A stretch of DNA of 64,000 nucleotides from an uncultured Bacteroidales bacterium (GTDB lineage Bacteria; Bacteroidota; Bacteroidia; Bacteroidales; F082), in contig ONFO01000021.1 of the NCBI GenBank assembly GCA_900317155.1, positions 1-64,000 of the forward strand. The letters run 5' to 3'. The position numbers and the translations under genes are program-made. A model generated the notes under the pieces. It made no database searches and was not told the DNA's origin. It saw only the letters and a list, made by a program, of their open reading frames with translations. Shown here one piece after another: positions 33,602-41,523 of this stretch (the stretch's first letter is position 1; the number at the start of each line of letters is the position of its first letter).

Positions 33602-34789
33602 TTATCTGCGTCCGCTGCCTGAGCCACTGCGGCTGTTGGAGCTTGAGCTTCTGGTAGAGCTGCCGTTCGACGAGCTGTTACCGCTGCTGCGCGTGTTGCC
33701 ACTGTTGCTGTTGCCGACTCGGCTGCTTGAGCTTCCACTGGTGCCACTGCTGCGGGTGTTGCTGCTGGAGTTGTTCACTCTGCCGCTTGAGCTCCCGCTA
33801 GTGCCGCTAGTGCCGCTGGGGCGGCTGTTGTCGTTCGAGTTGTTCACTCTGCCACTTGAGGAGCCTGTTGTTCCCGTGCGACCGCTTGAGCTGCTGTTGG
33901 TGTTCGGGCGGGTGCTGGTGCCGTTGCCGGTGCGTCCGCTTGACGAACTGGTACCACTTGAGTTGTGGCCTGAAGTTGAGCCTGTCGTAGACCCGTTGTC
34001 GACTTTCGGGCGGCGGCTATTCGAGCCTCCATTGCTTCCGGATACTGAGCCATTGTTTCCAGAGCCTGTGGATGAAGTACCGCTGTTGTAGCTTCCCGAG
34101 CTCATGCTGCCACCGTTGTCTTTCGGTCTGACCGTAGCTGAAGGGGCGGGCTCATTGTTGCCAGGCGCGGGTTCCGTCCACTCGTTGTGAGTCGCAGGAT
34201 AACCGCCGTTGTTGTAGTGGTAACCATAGGTGTGGTACTTAGGATTCATCGGCGGGGGCATTCCAGGACCGTGTCCGGGAGGCGGCATCGGCGGACGGTA
34301 GCCGTCATAGTAGTAGCGATAGGTGCCAGGACGGTGGTAGTAGTGCGGGCGAGGAGGTACGGTGATGACCACCCAGCGCTCGGTGCGCGGCCCATCCCAG
34401 TAGAAGCTGATGGGGTCAAAGTATTCGAAGGTGGTGAAGCTGTAGAGCTCATCGCCAAGCTCGTAGTAAGGCATGATGGTAAAGGCACGTCTTCTGTCGA
34501 TGCGGTGCATCGGGATGTCGATGGCGATTCTCTTGATGCGGCCAGGATACACTCTGACGTATTTCTCGGCATAGTTGTAGCCATAGTCAGGGTCGAGATA
34601 GAGGGAGACGTAACCCCTATAGGTGTAGTCGCCGATGTTCTCCACGTCGTAGTAGACCGTGATAGAGTTGTAGTTATACACCATCACGGGCTGTGAGACC
34701 AAGGCGAGTTCGGGTGGATAACCGGCTGCTTTTGCTGCGATGGATCCCATTACCAACAGGATGCTCATCAGGATGTTCTTGGCTTTCAT
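33602..34789 (-). CDS. secreted protein with Ser/Gly/Asn-rich low-complexity tail
   Basis: 395 residues. Signal peptide MKAKNILMSILLVMGSIAAKA, then a beta-sandwich-like region (about 25-150) with many Tyr and Pro (VYYDVENIGDYTYRGYVSLY), a Pro/Tyr-rich stretch (about 150-215), and from about residue 220 to the end a Ser/Gly/Asn/Thr/Arg-rich tract with repeats of the type SSGRVNNS. The tail has no fold signature and could span the peptidoglycan, be glycosylated or mediate adhesion. I do not recognise the folded part beyond an Ig/CARDB-like outline. Upstream is a candidate sigma-54-like promoter rather than a TAnnTTTG box. Confidence 0.75.
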   Translation of the reverse strand: MKAKNILMSILLVMGSIAAKAAGYPPELALVSQPVMVYNYNSITVYYDVENIGDYTYRGYVSLYLDPDYGYNYAEKYVRVYPGRIKRIAIDIPMHRIDRRRAFTIMPYYELGDELYSFTTFEYFDPISFYWDGPRTERWVVITVPPRPHYYHRPGTYRYYYDGYRPPMPPPGHGPGMPPPMNPKYHTYGYHYNNGGYPATHNEWTEPAPGNNEPAPSATVRPKDNGGSMSSGSYNSGTSSTGSGNNGSVSGSNGGSNSRRPKVDNGSTTGSTSGHNSSGTSSSSGRTGNGTSTRPNTNSSSSGRTGTTGSSSGRVNNSNDNSRPSGTSGTSGSSSGRVNNSSSNTRSSGTSGSSSSRVGNSNSGNTRSSGNSSSNGSSTRSSSSNSRSGSGSGRR

Positions 34790-34841
34790 AGTGGTGATTT
34801 TTTATAGGGTTAGACTTCGTTTTGTAGTTCAACGCATCACT

Positions 34842-34858
34842 TTACCAAAATCGTGCCA
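34842..34858 (-). promoter_or_regulatory. candidate sigma-54-like promoter
   Basis: TGGCACGATTTTGGT on the minus strand keeps a GG at -24 and a G at -12 of the sigma-54 consensus but lacks the final C. It lies 53 bases before the ATG of the low-complexity protein and shares its TGGCAC half with the dnaK site. Confidence 0.35.
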
Positions 34859-34862
34859 AAAA

Positions 34863-36293
34863 TCATTCCTCCGTTACCCGAGAGACGTTTCCATAATTCA
34901 TGTCGGGATGCTGTGCCAGATATTCCAGGGTCAGTTCGTTGGAGGTGCGGAAGGTGGTTGCGCCATCGTCCTCATGTTCGAAGTCGAACACCGAGGCCAT
35001 ATAGCTGTTCATGACGATGTTGTATTTGGCGTTCATATCCAATGGCTTACCGTTTTCCAAAGTCACGCTGACGTCGGTCATCTCACCGTTTTCATTCACC
35101 TTATATTTATAAGAGCAACCTGAGCAATAGATGGGGCCACCATCGGTGGTGAAGCAGCACTTGATCAGATTGACGATTTCGTTGCCAGTCAAGGTGAAGC
35201 GGATGATTTCGTTGTCGAAGGGGTCGAGGGCGGCAATGTCCTTGATGGTCACGGGGCGCACGGAGAGGGTGTCGAAGCGCACACCACCTGGGTTTTGGAA
35301 GCCCATCTCGGAGTCGGTCATGTAACGGATGACATCGGTCATAAAGCAACCGAGCGATTCGTAGCTGTTGACAGGCGTGAGGTTGTTGCCGATTACGGTC
35401 GAGAAATACGGGTCGCTGTTGTATTGCTTGACCATGGCAAGTACTTTTTCATTGCGTTTGGGGAATTCCTTGACGGAAAGAAGCTGCATGTCCTTGTCTA
35501 CGATTTTGCCATTGCGAAAGGTGAAAGTGCTCAATGTCACGTATTTGGCTTTAGCTTCGGCTTGGGTGACCATCACGTTGCCGACGAGTTGTTTTTCGGC
35601 CACGCGGGTGTGGGAGTGACCGCCAAAGATGGCATCGATCTCCGGGAATTTGGCGGCAGTCTCCATGTCGTCTTCAAAGCCATAATGGGTGAGGAGAAAC
35701 ACCGCATTGCATTCCTTGCGGAGTTGGGGTAAATACTCGGGCAATACCTCAGTGAAGGGACGGAAATGCGAACCTCCAGCATTCTTCGGGTGGAAATCGG
35801 GGATACCGTTTTCGCCCACTTGGATGCCCCCGATGACGCCGATTTTCAAACCGTTACGTTCAAAAATCTTGTAGGGATAGACATTGGGCATCTGTAAGGT
35901 GTCATCGAAGGTGACGTTGGCGCAGACAAAGGGGAACTTGGCCCAGCCTAAGGCGTTGCGCAAGGCGATGGGGCCGCCGTCCCACTCGTGGTTGCCGAAA
36001 GTGGACAGGTCGAAGCCGATGGCATTCATCAGCTCGTACATGGGGCGGCAGGGTTCGACATAGCGGTCGTTGATGGGGTTGCCGGAGCGGTTGTCGCCGG
36101 CACCGAACAAAAGCAAGTCGGGATACAACACGCGAAGGCTGTCGATAAGGGCAGCCATCTGTGGGAGGTTGTCGATGTTGGCATGCATGTCGTTGGTCGA
36201 AACGACATAGATTTTTTGTTCCTTAGGCTGGCATGCAGCAAGGAAAAGCATGGCAAACAAGGTTGCCAGAAGGATGTTGGACAGTTTCTTCAT
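34863..36293 (-). CDS. 5'-nucleotidase / metallophosphoesterase lipoprotein
   Basis: 476 residues. Lipoprotein signal with lipobox LFLAAC (Cys21). The calcineurin-like phosphoesterase domain has STNDMHANID, GAGDNRSGNP, FGNHEWDGG, LLTHYG and FGGHSHTR metal ligands. The C-terminal 5'-nucleotidase domain contains LGCFMTDVIRYMT, FQNPGGVRFD and the substrate-binding end (YNIVMNSYMA). It hydrolyses nucleotides or 2',3'-cyclic nucleotides at the cell surface or periplasm to salvage nucleosides and phosphate. It is co-transcribed with the small gene just upstream (4-base gap). Confidence 0.92.
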   Translation of the reverse strand: MKKLSNILLATLFAMLFLAACQPKEQKIYVVSTNDMHANIDNLPQMAALIDSLRVLYPDLLLFGAGDNRSGNPINDRYVEPCRPMYELMNAIGFDLSTFGNHEWDGGPIALRNALGWAKFPFVCANVTFDDTLQMPNVYPYKIFERNGLKIGVIGGIQVGENGIPDFHPKNAGGSHFRPFTEVLPEYLPQLRKECNAVFLLTHYGFEDDMETAAKFPEIDAIFGGHSHTRVAEKQLVGNVMVTQAEAKAKYVTLSTFTFRNGKIVDKDMQLLSVKEFPKRNEKVLAMVKQYNSDPYFSTVIGNNLTPVNSYESLGCFMTDVIRYMTDSEMGFQNPGGVRFDTLSVRPVTIKDIAALDPFDNEIIRFTLTGNEIVNLIKCCFTTDGGPIYCSGCSYKYKVNENGEMTDVSVTLENGKPLDMNAKYNIVMNSYMASVFDFEHEDDGATTFRTSNELTLEYLAQHPDMNYGNVSRVTEE

Positions 36294-36297
36294 AGCC

Positions 36298-36492
36298 TTA
36301 GAATTTGACGAAGATTTTCGAATTGGCCCGCAGCGAACCGTCTAAGTCGATGACGTTGCCGTAGGCATCTTTTACTTCGATGTCGTCCAATTTGAGCGGC
36401 AAGTTGTTGGCTCTGCAATAGGCAAGCACAACAGATTTCACTTTGGCGCCATAATAGGTGCGCACTTCTGTGTCGTTGACGAAAGCTTTCAT
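36298..36492 (-). CDS. small hypothetical protein (64 aa), possible beta-grasp fold
   Basis: 64 residues, acidic/basic mixture, no signal peptide. The pattern VKSVVLAYCRANNLPLKLDD ... VKDAYGNVIDLDGSL ... FVKF suggests two strands, a helix and further strands, as in small ubiquitin-like/beta-grasp proteins, but there is no C-terminal GlyGly. It has the operon promoter (36546) and is followed after 4 bases by the 5'-nucleotidase gene, so it is a real expressed unit rather than a chance frame. Function unknown. Confidence 0.65.
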   Translation of the reverse strand: MKAFVNDTEVRTYYGAKVKSVVLAYCRANNLPLKLDDIEVKDAYGNVIDLDGSLRANSKIFVKF

Positions 36493-36545
36493 GGGATTTG
36501 GGGTTTAAAGATTTAATTTCAAAGTTTGGAATGATATTAAATAGG

Positions 36546-36553
36546 CAAAATTA
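36546..36553 (-). promoter_or_regulatory. -7 box of the small gene/5'-nucleotidase operon
   Basis: TAATTTTG on the minus strand, 53 bases before the ATG at 36492, divergent from the box at 36595. Confidence 0.55.
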
Positions 36554-36594
36554 CGGATTTTTCGGAAAAACGGAATTGTTTTCAGGTTTTTTCC

Positions 36595-36602
36595 TATTTT
36601 TG
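36595..36602 (+). promoter_or_regulatory. -7 box of the zinc peptidase gene
   Basis: TATTTTTG with a TTG 16 bases upstream; the ATG is 31 bases downstream. Confidence 0.6.
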
Positions 36603-36633
36603 TGCCATTATTAATCCTCAAAATCAAATCATC

Positions 36634-37500
36634 ATGAAATTAGAAGGACGCAGAGAAAGTACCAATGTGGAAGACCGCAGAGGGAAGAGAACTGTTGCCG
36701 CAGCCGGTGGTATCGGTATTGGCGGTATTATTATTTATTTGATAATTAGTTTATTGGGTGGCGACCCCAGTGCTGTTATGGAGCAAATGCAACCAGGTAC
36801 GAGCACCGAATATGTCGAAGACGGCAAGGATTACAGCGAAGTCGATGTGGAACTTATGACCTTCTGCAAGCGCATTCTCGCAGGTACCGAAGACGTGTGG
36901 GCAAGAGAGTTCCAGAAGATGGGACGCACCTACCAACCTCCCAAGATGGTCATCTTCAGTGATGCCGTCAACTCGGGCTGTGGCAATGCCACTTCGGCCA
37001 GTGGACCGTTCTATTGCTCTGCTGATGAAACGGTTTACCTTGACCTTGAATTCTTCAAGAGCATGAAGAAACAGATTGGTGCCGATGGCGATTTTGCATA
37101 CGCCTACGTCATTGCCCATGAGGTGGGGCATCATGTTCAGAACCAGCTTGGCATCTTGGGTCAGGCACACCAACAGATGGCGCAATATGGCCGCGACACA
37201 AAACAATCAAATGAAATCAGTGTGCGCCTTGAGTTGCAGGCCGACTTCTTTGCAGGCGTTTGGGCTTACAACGACAACAAGATGTTTGGCTCGTTGGAAG
37301 ACGGCGACATTGAGGAAGCCCTCAATGCCGCTGCAAAAATTGGTGACGACTACTTGCAAAAACAGGCTTACGGTCGCACTATGCCCGAGACTTTCAACCA
37401 CGGCACTTCGGCGCAACGTTCGCGTTGGTTGAAGAAAGGCCTGAGCACGGGCGATGTCTCGCAAGGCGACACCTTCTCGCCGGCTTATAGTTCACTGTAA
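36634..37500 (+). CDS. neutral zinc metallopeptidase (YpfJ family)
   Basis: 288 residues, start MKLEGRRESTNVEDRRG as in the PF04228 family. One membrane helix (about 22-42, VAAAGGIGIGGIIIYLIISLLGG) anchors the protein, followed by the peptidase domain with HEVGHHVQNQLG (HExxH zinc site), the third-ligand region LELQADFFAGVW, and YCSADETVYLD. Probable role: envelope-facing zinc peptidase of unknown target. It ends just before a dispersed repeat element. Confidence 0.9.
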   Translation: MKLEGRRESTNVEDRRGKRTVAAAGGIGIGGIIIYLIISLLGGDPSAVMEQMQPGTSTEYVEDGKDYSEVDVELMTFCKRILAGTEDVWAREFQKMGRTYQPPKMVIFSDAVNSGCGNATSASGPFYCSADETVYLDLEFFKSMKKQIGADGDFAYAYVIAHEVGHHVQNQLGILGQAHQQMAQYGRDTKQSNEISVRLELQADFFAGVWAYNDNKMFGSLEDGDIEEALNAAAKIGDDYLQKQAYGRTMPETFNHGTSAQRSRWLKKGLSTGDVSQGDTFSPAYSSL

Positions 37501-37509
37501 AGCCCTATT

Positions 37510-37625
37510 GAGATTCCCTTCGGGAGTCGCTTTCTATTTATCCTACGGCGGCTTGTGATGTTTACGGTTGTAAGCGTTACAGGCCGCCGTCATTGCGAGG
37601 AGGAACGATGCGAGGGATGTTGTGG
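37510..37625. repeat. composite dispersed repeat, truncated copy
   Basis: Starts GAGATTCCC-TTC-GGGA (hairpin), then CGGCGGCTTGTG ... GCGTTACAGGCCGCCG (second hairpin) and CGTCATTGCGAGGA. The same words in the same order occur at 53075-53261, and partly at 41356-41486. The right end (GGGAATCTC in the other copy) is missing here. Confidence 0.75.
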
Positions 37626-37646
37626 TTTTAGATTGGTATCGACCAG

Positions 37647-37919
37647 TTATTTATCGTCGTAATGTCCGTAGCTTCTGAGCACGAGAACAAGGACTTCCCC
37701 TTCAAAGATACGATAAACCATACGGTGCTTCTTTGTAATCTCGCGACTCCATCGGCCTTCGGGCATACCCTTCAACGGTTCGGGATGTCCCAGACCTGTC
37801 TTGGGATGTTCTTTTAATTCGTCGATGAAGCGCACAGCCTTTGCAAAGGCTTTAGGCTCACTCTTTTCCAGCCGAGCCAGCCCTTCTCGAGCCTCAGTGG
37901 TGAAATCAATATTATACAT
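37647..37919 (-). CDS. Txe/YoeB-type ribosome-dependent mRNA interferase toxin
   Basis: 90 residues. The family fold is visible: FTTEAREGLARLEKSEPKAF, ELKEHPKTGLGHPEPLKG, WSREITKKHRMVYRIF and C-terminal LRSYGHYDDK with the conserved SYGHY. Such toxins cut mRNA at the ribosome. It overlaps the upstream antitoxin gene by one base (TGATG) in the standard antitoxin-toxin order. Key His and Tyr residues near the C-terminus are present, so it looks active. Confidence 0.93.
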   Translation of the reverse strand: MYNIDFTTEAREGLARLEKSEPKAFAKAVRFIDELKEHPKTGLGHPEPLKGMPEGRWSREITKKHRMVYRIFEGEVLVLVLRSYGHYDDK

Positions 37920-38173
37920 CAGAGTCCGCTCCTCCTAAGCATTTCTGAGACCGACTCGTTTGGCAACAAACGGACACATTTCCCTTGTCTATACTCTTCC
38001 TCGCCACGATCGAGGCTGGCCATGAACTCCTCTTTTGACACCAAGGTCTCATCTTTTTCTTTCTTGGCAGCCAACTTCTTCAAGTACTTTGCCAACTGCT
38101 TCATCAGCGATTCATCATCGGCTATTTCAGCTATGCTGCGCCAAATCTGGGCATTCAATTCCAATGCTGTCAT
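37919..38173 (-). CDS. antitoxin of the YoeB-type pair
   Basis: 84 residues starting MTALELNAQIWRSIAEIADD, mostly helical and charged (MKQLAKYLKKLAAKKEKDET), with no clear Phd/YefM signature. Position, size and 1-base overlap with the toxin gene make it the cognate antitoxin. Similar small MTALELNA-type partners are typical of Bacteroidetes TA pairs. Probably autoregulated; AGCT-N3-AGCT at 38189-38199 between promoter and start is a candidate operator. ATG at 38173 is favoured by the -7 box at 38201. Confidence 0.85.
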   Translation of the reverse strand: MTALELNAQIWRSIAEIADDESLMKQLAKYLKKLAAKKEKDETLVSKEEFMASLDRGEEEYRQGKCVRLLPNESVSEMLRRSGL

Positions 38174-38200
38174 AATCCAAACGTTTTTAGCTTTCAGCTG

Positions 38201-38208
38201 CAAAAATA
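38201..38208 (-). promoter_or_regulatory. -7 box of the toxin-antitoxin operon
   Basis: TATTTTTG on the minus strand, 27 bases before the antitoxin ATG. Confidence 0.6.
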
Positions 38209-38315
38209 CATAAATTTCGCAAAACACACGCTACCAATGCATTGTTTTCGTACCATTGCGCCCTCAAAAAACGAAGGTTCCAATGTCCTCAATATCCTGT
38301 TTTTGTGAACTGATA

Positions 38316-40172
38316 CTAATCCTGCCCCTTCATATACTCCCTTGGAGTCTTCCCCGTAATCGTTTTAAAGGCGCGTTCAAAGTTGCTGATGCTGTAGAAA
38401 CCCGACTGGTCGGCGATTTGCTGCACGGTGAGTCCAGGTTTCTCCTTGATGAGTTTGAGCGCGTATGCAATGCGCAGCCCTTTGATGTAGTCGGGGAAGG
38501 AAAGGTCGGGCTGTATCTCGTTCAGCATCTTGGTGATGGTTTGATGCGAACAGCCCATCATTTTGGCTACCAGTGCGCGTGAGAGGTCCTTGTTGAGGTA
38601 GAGCTGTTGCCCCTCGATGAAGGCCGTTAGTGACTTGGCGGCTTGTTGGGTAGCTTGGGGCGAAGTCTGGCTGTTGTCGCGGGCGATGATGTGTACCTGC
38701 TTTTGAAGCCGCGTCATTTCCTGCTCCATCGACTTGGTCTTCTGCCTCAATTCCTCAGTCGATTTCGCCATCTTCCGCTTGTTTTTCCAATACAAGACTA
38801 GAATGATCACCAGCAATAGCAGAACAAACACGACCAAAATAACTTTCATTTTCTTGGTATTCTTCGACAGGTCGTCCAATTCCATCTTGTATTGTTGCGT
38901 CTCATATTTTGCGGCATTCACGGCGGTGCCTTGCTCCTGTTCCCTTCGGTCGATAAGTTGTGACAAAGTGTCGATGCGGCATTGGTACAGGTTGGCCATG
39001 GCTGTGTCGCCTGCCACGCGATAGGCTTGTTCAAGACGCAAAAGTCGCCTGCAATAGAGCCTTTGCACCGTGTCGTTTTCTTGGTAAGGAAAGCGGTTCA
39101 AGAGGCTGAGTACAGAATCCACGTTGCCCGCAGCGGCATAATAACGCAACTGCATATCGCCGCCGTGATAGCTTTGGGCATAATCGAAGGCAAGGGCTTG
39201 GGCGAAGTCGGTTTCGGCTTCTTGAGGGCGACCAAGGGTGATTTTGGCGATGGCACGATTGGAATGGAGGTCGAAGCGGCATTGGTCGCAATAGGGCTTC
39301 GCCTGTGGATATTTGGCCTCCATTTCATTAATCAAACGTTCGAAGAGATTTGACTCATGAAGCGCATCTTCCATATTGTCGACTATGATATAGCAATTTA
39401 TCAGGTTGTTGACAGAATAAATAAGGTGTCCGAATTCGCCCTCACCGTCCACGACCTGTATGGCCTTGTCGACGGAGGATGACATGAGTGCCAACCCCTC
39501 GTCTTTCAGACCCATGTCGAGTTTGCATTTTCCTACGTGGAAGTCGAATGAATACTCATCAAACTTCATCTTGTTCCGATGGGCGACCTCCTTGCCTGCA
39601 GAGCAGGCGTTGATGCAGGTTTGGAAGTCCTTTTCCGCTTCCGCTATAGTGCTCAGCAGATAGAGTGTTTCCACGAGCTGTTCGTCGTCCGCGTCGTCAG
39701 AGGCTGCAAGTGCCTTGCGGCAGTATTCCATCGCCAAGGGGTTATTGTCGGTGTATTGGTAGGTTAGGTTGGCGCACAAGCTGGCCGATTCGAATGCCGA
39801 GAGCTCGCCGTTTTGTTCGCCTTCGCCGACACGCCGATAAGCGGCATCAAGGTCGATGGCGGCCAGTCTTTTCAGCGTGTCCACACTATAGCGGTCGGAG
39901 TGGGGCGCAGGCTGGGTATGTTGGCCGCAACCGCACAGGAAAAGAGAAATGACAAACCATAAGTAAGTATTCAGAATTAAACTACAATATCTTTTGACTT
40001 CGGGACACGGGACTTCGGGACTTTTTGACAATGACCATTGACAATGACCATGACCGCTTTTACGGGAATGCTGAAGTTTCAGCTTTTGGTTAAAGCAGTC
40101 ATTGTCATAGTCACAAGTCATCGTCCCGTAGTCTCGCAGTCTCGCGTCAATAAAACTAAATATGCGCATCAT
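38316..40172 (-). CDS. membrane-bound TPR/AraC-type transcriptional regulator
   Basis: 618 residues by the first ATG after the promoter. A signal/lipobox-like stretch (LWFVISLFLCGCG) occurs only at about residues 72-84, after a repeat-rich N-terminus. TPR repeats follow to about residue 420, then one membrane helix (VILVVFVLLLLVIILVLYW), a coiled coil and a C-terminal AraC HTH domain (VAKMMGCSHQTITKMLNEIQ; VQQIADQSGFYSISNFERAFKTITGKTPREYM). Such hybrids sense periplasmic signals and act on DNA from the membrane. It diverges from the surface-hydrolase series and tandem iterons lie between them. The true start is uncertain because the first about 65 codons coincide with short direct repeats. 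Confidence 0.85.
   Translation of the reverse strand: MMRIFSFIDARLRDYGTMTCDYDNDCFNQKLKLQHSRKSGHGHCQWSLSKSPEVPCPEVKRYCSLILNTYLWFVISLFLCGCGQHTQPAPHSDRYSVDTLKRLAAIDLDAAYRRVGEGEQNGELSAFESASLCANLTYQYTDNNPLAMEYCRKALAASDDADDEQLVETLYLLSTIAEAEKDFQTCINACSAGKEVAHRNKMKFDEYSFDFHVGKCKLDMGLKDEGLALMSSSVDKAIQVVDGEGEFGHLIYSVNNLINCYIIVDNMEDALHESNLFERLINEMEAKYPQAKPYCDQCRFDLHSNRAIAKITLGRPQEAETDFAQALAFDYAQSYHGGDMQLRYYAAAGNVDSVLSLLNRFPYQENDTVQRLYCRRLLRLEQAYRVAGDTAMANLYQCRIDTLSQLIDRREQEQGTAVNAAKYETQQYKMELDDLSKNTKKMKVILVVFVLLLLVIILVLYWKNKRKMAKSTEELRQKTKSMEQEMTRLQKQVHIIARDNSQTSPQATQQAAKSLTAFIEGQQLYLNKDLSRALVAKMMGCSHQTITKMLNEIQPDLSFPDYIKGLRIAYALKLIKEKPGLTVQQIADQSGFYSISNFERAFKTITGKTPREYMKGQD
39996..40051. repeat. short direct repeats in the 5' end of the regulator gene
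   Basis: GACTTCGGGAC occurs at 39996-40006 and 40011-40021. TGACAATGACCAT occurs twice in tandem at 40026-40051. They fall in the coding frame if translation begins at 40172 and would encode an unusual N-terminal extension. Confidence 0.8.
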
Positions 40173-40222
40173 TGTTACGTGGTTTTGCCTACAAAAATAA
40201 TCCATTTGCCTACACTGACCAA
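40171..40222 (-). promoter_or_regulatory. promoter of the TPR/AraC regulator
   Basis: On the minus strand TTG (40220-40222), 20 bases, then TATTTTTG (40192-40199); first ATG at 40172. One of the best promoter matches in the window. Confidence 0.7.
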
Positions 40223-40247
40223 CAAGACTGTTGAAAAAACCGCAATA

Positions 40248-40338
40248 GGTTTACATTTTGCCGAATTGGTTTACATTTTGCCGAATCTAATTGGTAAAAG
40301 TTTGCAAATCACCGACTCCAATGTACAAATTGCCGAAT
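40248..40338. promoter_or_regulatory. tandem iterons between regulator and surface-hydrolase series
   Basis: GGTTTACATTTTGCCGAAT at 40248-40266 and 40268-40286 (identical, 20-base period), plus a degenerate copy (ATGTACAAATTGCCGAATAG) at 40321-40340. They lie between two divergent promoters and are good candidates for binding by the AraC-type regulator. Confidence 0.65.
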
Positions 40339-40369
40339 AGAAATAGCCTGCTAAAATCTTGATTTAGTG

Positions 40370-40377
40370 TAATTTTG
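40370..40377 (+). promoter_or_regulatory. -7 box of the gene at 40437
   Basis: TAATTTTG, 59 bases before the ATG, with no good -33 box; an activator requirement would fit the upstream iterons. Confidence 0.55.
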
Positions 40378-40436
40378 CGTCCTTAAAAACAAACCTAGGT
40401 GACAATACCCAAAAAGTATTAAATTCAAGTCAAAGC

Positions 40437-41261
40437 ATGGAACAAATCACCCAAGATGCATTAAGCCCGCTACCCGACGCCCCGAAAGTGAAAGGAGGCA
40501 AGGATTTTTGGCAAAGCCTGCTGCGCACCGTCCTTGGTATTTCCATCTCCATCATCCTCACCTTTGGCACTGCGGCCATCATCAACCACCACAGTAAACA
40601 GCGTGAGAAGTGCGAGATTGTGATGATGGTGATGTACGACATGTACAACTCGCTGCAGTCGGTGCAGAAAGCCGACTCGATGCTCTACCAGTCGATGCTG
40701 ATTCAGAGGCAGATTGCACAAGACACCACTCAGTTCGACGTGTTGAGGTTCCGGCTTGCTTCGCAGATGCCCTCTGCGGGGTTTACGGAGACCACCGAGC
40801 AAATCTTCTCGTCAAGTATCGAGACGATCAACACGGTGGGCAATGTGCTCTTCACCGAGAACGTGGCTGATTTCTATCAAGCCCGCAATAATTTCAAAAC
40901 GATGATCTGCGAATCGATAAGCAACGCTATTGCCTCCGAATCGCCCATTTACTCCCTGAAGCGCACGCTCTATTTTGATTTCTGCGGCTATGCCATCTTT
41001 TGTAACGGGCTATTAGTGAATATGCAGCATCTGTTTGCCCAGTGCCAGCAGATCACGGGTGTCACCAACGAGGAGATAAAAGCCTACTACGATGAGCGCA
41101 AGCAGATCAAAGCAGGCATAAAGGACACAGACACCAAGAGTTCCTCGAAGATGAATGAACTGATGCAGCTGCAAAAAGAAATCGATGAAGCAAGGCAAAA
41201 CGGCAGCGTCCAGCAACCCAAACCCCGCCAGACCCGTCCCGAAGGGACGACACTACCCTAA
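40437..41261 (+). CDS. single-pass membrane protein of unknown function
   Basis: 274 residues. A hydrophilic N-terminus, one membrane helix (about 28-50, LLRTVLGISISIILTFGTAAI), then a mainly helical region. The arrangement recalls DUF6090-type membrane proteins of Bacteroidetes but I cannot confirm it. The last codons (TRPEGTTLP) are encoded by a CGTCCC-GAA-GGGACG hairpin and a second palindrome follows the stop, so the C-terminus may be shaped by repeat insertion. First gene of the co-oriented series. Confidence 0.7.
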   Translation: MEQITQDALSPLPDAPKVKGGKDFWQSLLRTVLGISISIILTFGTAAIINHHSKQREKCEIVMMVMYDMYNSLQSVQKADSMLYQSMLIQRQIAQDTTQFDVLRFRLASQMPSAGFTETTEQIFSSSIETINTVGNVLFTENVADFYQARNNFKTMICESISNAIASESPIYSLKRTLYFDFCGYAIFCNGLLVNMQHLFAQCQQITGVTNEEIKAYYDERKQIKAGIKDTDTKSSSKMNELMQLQKEIDEARQNGSVQQPKPRQTRPEGTTLP

Positions 41262-41281
41262 CCGTAGGTCGCGACCTACGG
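41235..41281. repeat. paired palindromes at the end of the 40437 gene
   Basis: CGTCCC-GAA-GGGACG (41235-41249) lies inside the last codons. CCGTAGGTCG/CGACCTACGG (41262-41281) is a perfect 20-bp palindrome directly after the stop. They could also act as a terminator, though no T tract follows. Confidence 0.75.
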
Positions 41282-41355
41282 GGGACAGCACCCACAGAAG
41301 TCAGCGACCTGCAACTGAACAACTAAACAACTAAAAAATGATAGAAAAACAAGAT

Positions 41356-41486
41356 TCCCCTACGGGGAATGGAGAGAAAGACAAGAGTGGAAAGCGGCGG
41401 CTTGAAGTGGTGGCAAGCCAGAAAGTGCCTGATGCCGCCGTCCTTCACAAAAACGCAAACACTCCATTCCCTGAAAGGGAAACCCA
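41356..41486. repeat. composite dispersed repeat upstream of the lipase-like gene
   Basis: GATTCCCCTACGGGGAATGGAG hairpin region (about 41361-41382), GCGGCGGCTTG ... GCCGCCGTC (about 41396-41444), then CTCCATTCCCTGAAAGGGAA (41462-41481), the inverse of the left end. It shares words with the repeats at 37510 and 53075. It happens to be open in the frame of the lipase gene but gives no sensible protein. Confidence 0.65.
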
Positions 41487-41523
41487 ACAAGACAACAATT
41501 CAACAATAACAAACAATAATCAA

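Noticed and set aside
33492-34091. Leu/Pro-rich plus-strand frame opposite the Ser/Gly-rich tail
   Set aside because: Simple product of a repeated low-complexity region read on the wrong strand.
41338-41523. N-terminal extension of the lipase-like protein
   Set aside because: It runs through hairpin repeats; the signal peptide begins at the ATG at 41524.
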